From positions 1 to 64,000 of the forward strand of contig NZ_CAMZOK010000002.1 of the NCBI RefSeq assembly GCF_947331465.1: 64,000 bases of DNA. The letters run 5' to 3'. Shown one piece after another: positions 63,550 to 64,000 of this stretch (positions within the stretch are counted from its first letter, which is position 1; each line of letters opens with the position of its first letter). Source of the stretch: Shimia sp. Alg240-R146 (GTDB taxonomy: Bacteria > Pseudomonadota > Alphaproteobacteria > Rhodobacterales > Rhodobacteraceae). The notes beneath the pieces were generated by a model that was not told the origin of the DNA, ran no database searches, and saw only the letters and a list, made by a program, of their open reading frames with translations. The translations under genes and the position numbers were made by a program.

Positions 63550-64000
63550 ATGAAACTCAAGACACTTCTTGCGGCCGGTGTGGTCGCCATGTCCTCGACA
63601 GCCGCATTTGCGGGCTGTGCGGTTGAAAACTCGGTGCCGCTAAAATCGCTTTCGGCGGGCTTTGAAGCTTGGAAAGCTGTGACTGACGCCATGGGCGAAT
63701 GCGGAAATTTCCAAGCCTCGCTTGATCAGGAATTCCGCGAAAAGCAGCCCGAGGCCTTTGCCGCGAAACCATCGCTGTACCAGATTGGCGGCGTTGCCAA
63801 CGCAACTATGATCCCGCTGCTGAACGCGGGCAGCATTCGTCCTTTGGACGACCTCGTTGCCAAGTACGGTCAAAACCTGACGCCAAACCAGCTGATCAAA
63901 GTGGATGGCAAAGTCATGGCGATTGCCATGATGGTGAACGCGCAGCACATGATGTATCGCTCTGACATTCTTGCAGACCTTGGCATTGCCGAACCCACAA
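63550..64000 (+). CDS. sugar ABC transporter substrate-binding protein (partial, runs off the window)
   Basis: The first 150 codons of a family 1 solute-binding protein. A signal peptide MKLKTLLAAGVVAMSSTAAF is followed by GCAVENSVPLKSLSAGFEAW and, later, a NQLIKVDGKVMAIAMMVNAQ stretch typical of this family. It continues beyond base 64000. It would capture the sugar used by the amidohydrolase and SnoaL-like enzymes. Confidence 0.85.
   Translation, partial: MKLKTLLAAGVVAMSSTAAFAGCAVENSVPLKSLSAGFEAWKAVTDAMGECGNFQASLDQEFREKQPEAFAAKPSLYQIGGVANATMIPLLNAGSIRPLDDLVAKYGQNLTPNQLIKVDGKVMAIAMMVNAQHMMYRSDILADLGIAEPT

Overview
The window reads as chromosomal DNA of an alphaproteobacterium, most likely a marine Rhodobacteraceae (Roseobacter group). 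It starts inside the 3' end of a 5S rRNA gene followed by an initiator tRNA, the usual end of a rhodobacterial rrn operon. It carries TRAP, TTT and ABC uptake systems, a rhizobial/rhodobacterial-type rha locus and a compact chemotaxis operon, and a tmk-holB-tatD block that I take to be core DNA. Species cannot be named from the sequence alone.

Layout. (1) 1-530: 5S end, tRNA-fMet, terminator, and the C-terminal remnant of a serine recombinase lying against the tRNA. (2) 0.6-9.5 kb: a sugar-acid module with KDPGal aldolase, KDGal kinase, a cytoplasmic GAF histidine kinase and LuxR-type response regulator, a tautomerase, an SMP-30 lactonase, an OsmC protein and a TRAP transporter. Three upstream regions share the palindrome TGCGGGTTCCCGCA, suggesting a local regulon. 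(3) 9.5-10.3 kb: degenerate non-coding DNA. (4) 10.3-20.4 kb: a lysozyme-like exported protein, then a chemotaxis operon read leftward (STAS, cheY, cheA, cheW, cheR, cheY, small unknown, PAS protein, MCP, cheD) with no cheB. (5) 20.7-28.3 kb: FrnE-like oxidoreductase, AEC carrier, MBL hydrolase, tatD, holB, tmk, dacF-like carboxypeptidase, SPOR lipoprotein, tRNA-Ser(UGA). (6) 28.4-30.7 kb: an integrase remnant beside tRNA-Ser, LysR regulator, cytochrome b561. (7) 30.9-41.7 kb: a complete L-rhamnose locus, rhaDI divergent from rhaRSTPQUK. (8) 41.7-42.2 kb: a second recombinase tail and a 3' fragment of tRNA-Leu(UAG). (9) 42.4-50 kb: two sulfatases, a TctABC-type transporter, a MarR regulator and an MBL hydrolase. 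(10) 50-59.5 kb: a 1075-residue self-sufficient reductive dehalogenase fused to its own NAD(P)H reductase, a LigM-like THF demethylase, a LuxR-type regulator, a Rieske oxygenase, a PanB paralogue, a MarR regulator and a DmdA-like GcvT-family demethylase. (11) 59.5-60.4 kb: a third recombinase tail carrying a 19-bp copy of the tRNA-fMet 3' end. (12) 60.4-64 kb: lactonase-type amidohydrolase, double SnoaL-like protein, and a sugar ABC transporter that runs off the window, with paired LacI-type operators between the divergent units.

The most interesting part is about 42.2-59.9 kb. It is bounded on both sides by integration scars and combines desulfation, demethylation, oxygenation and reductive dehalogenation genes. 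I infer an accessory catabolic island for small marine aromatic compounds carrying sulfate, methoxy and/or halogen groups, with methyl groups passed to tetrahydrofolate. The substrate is not shown by the sequence.
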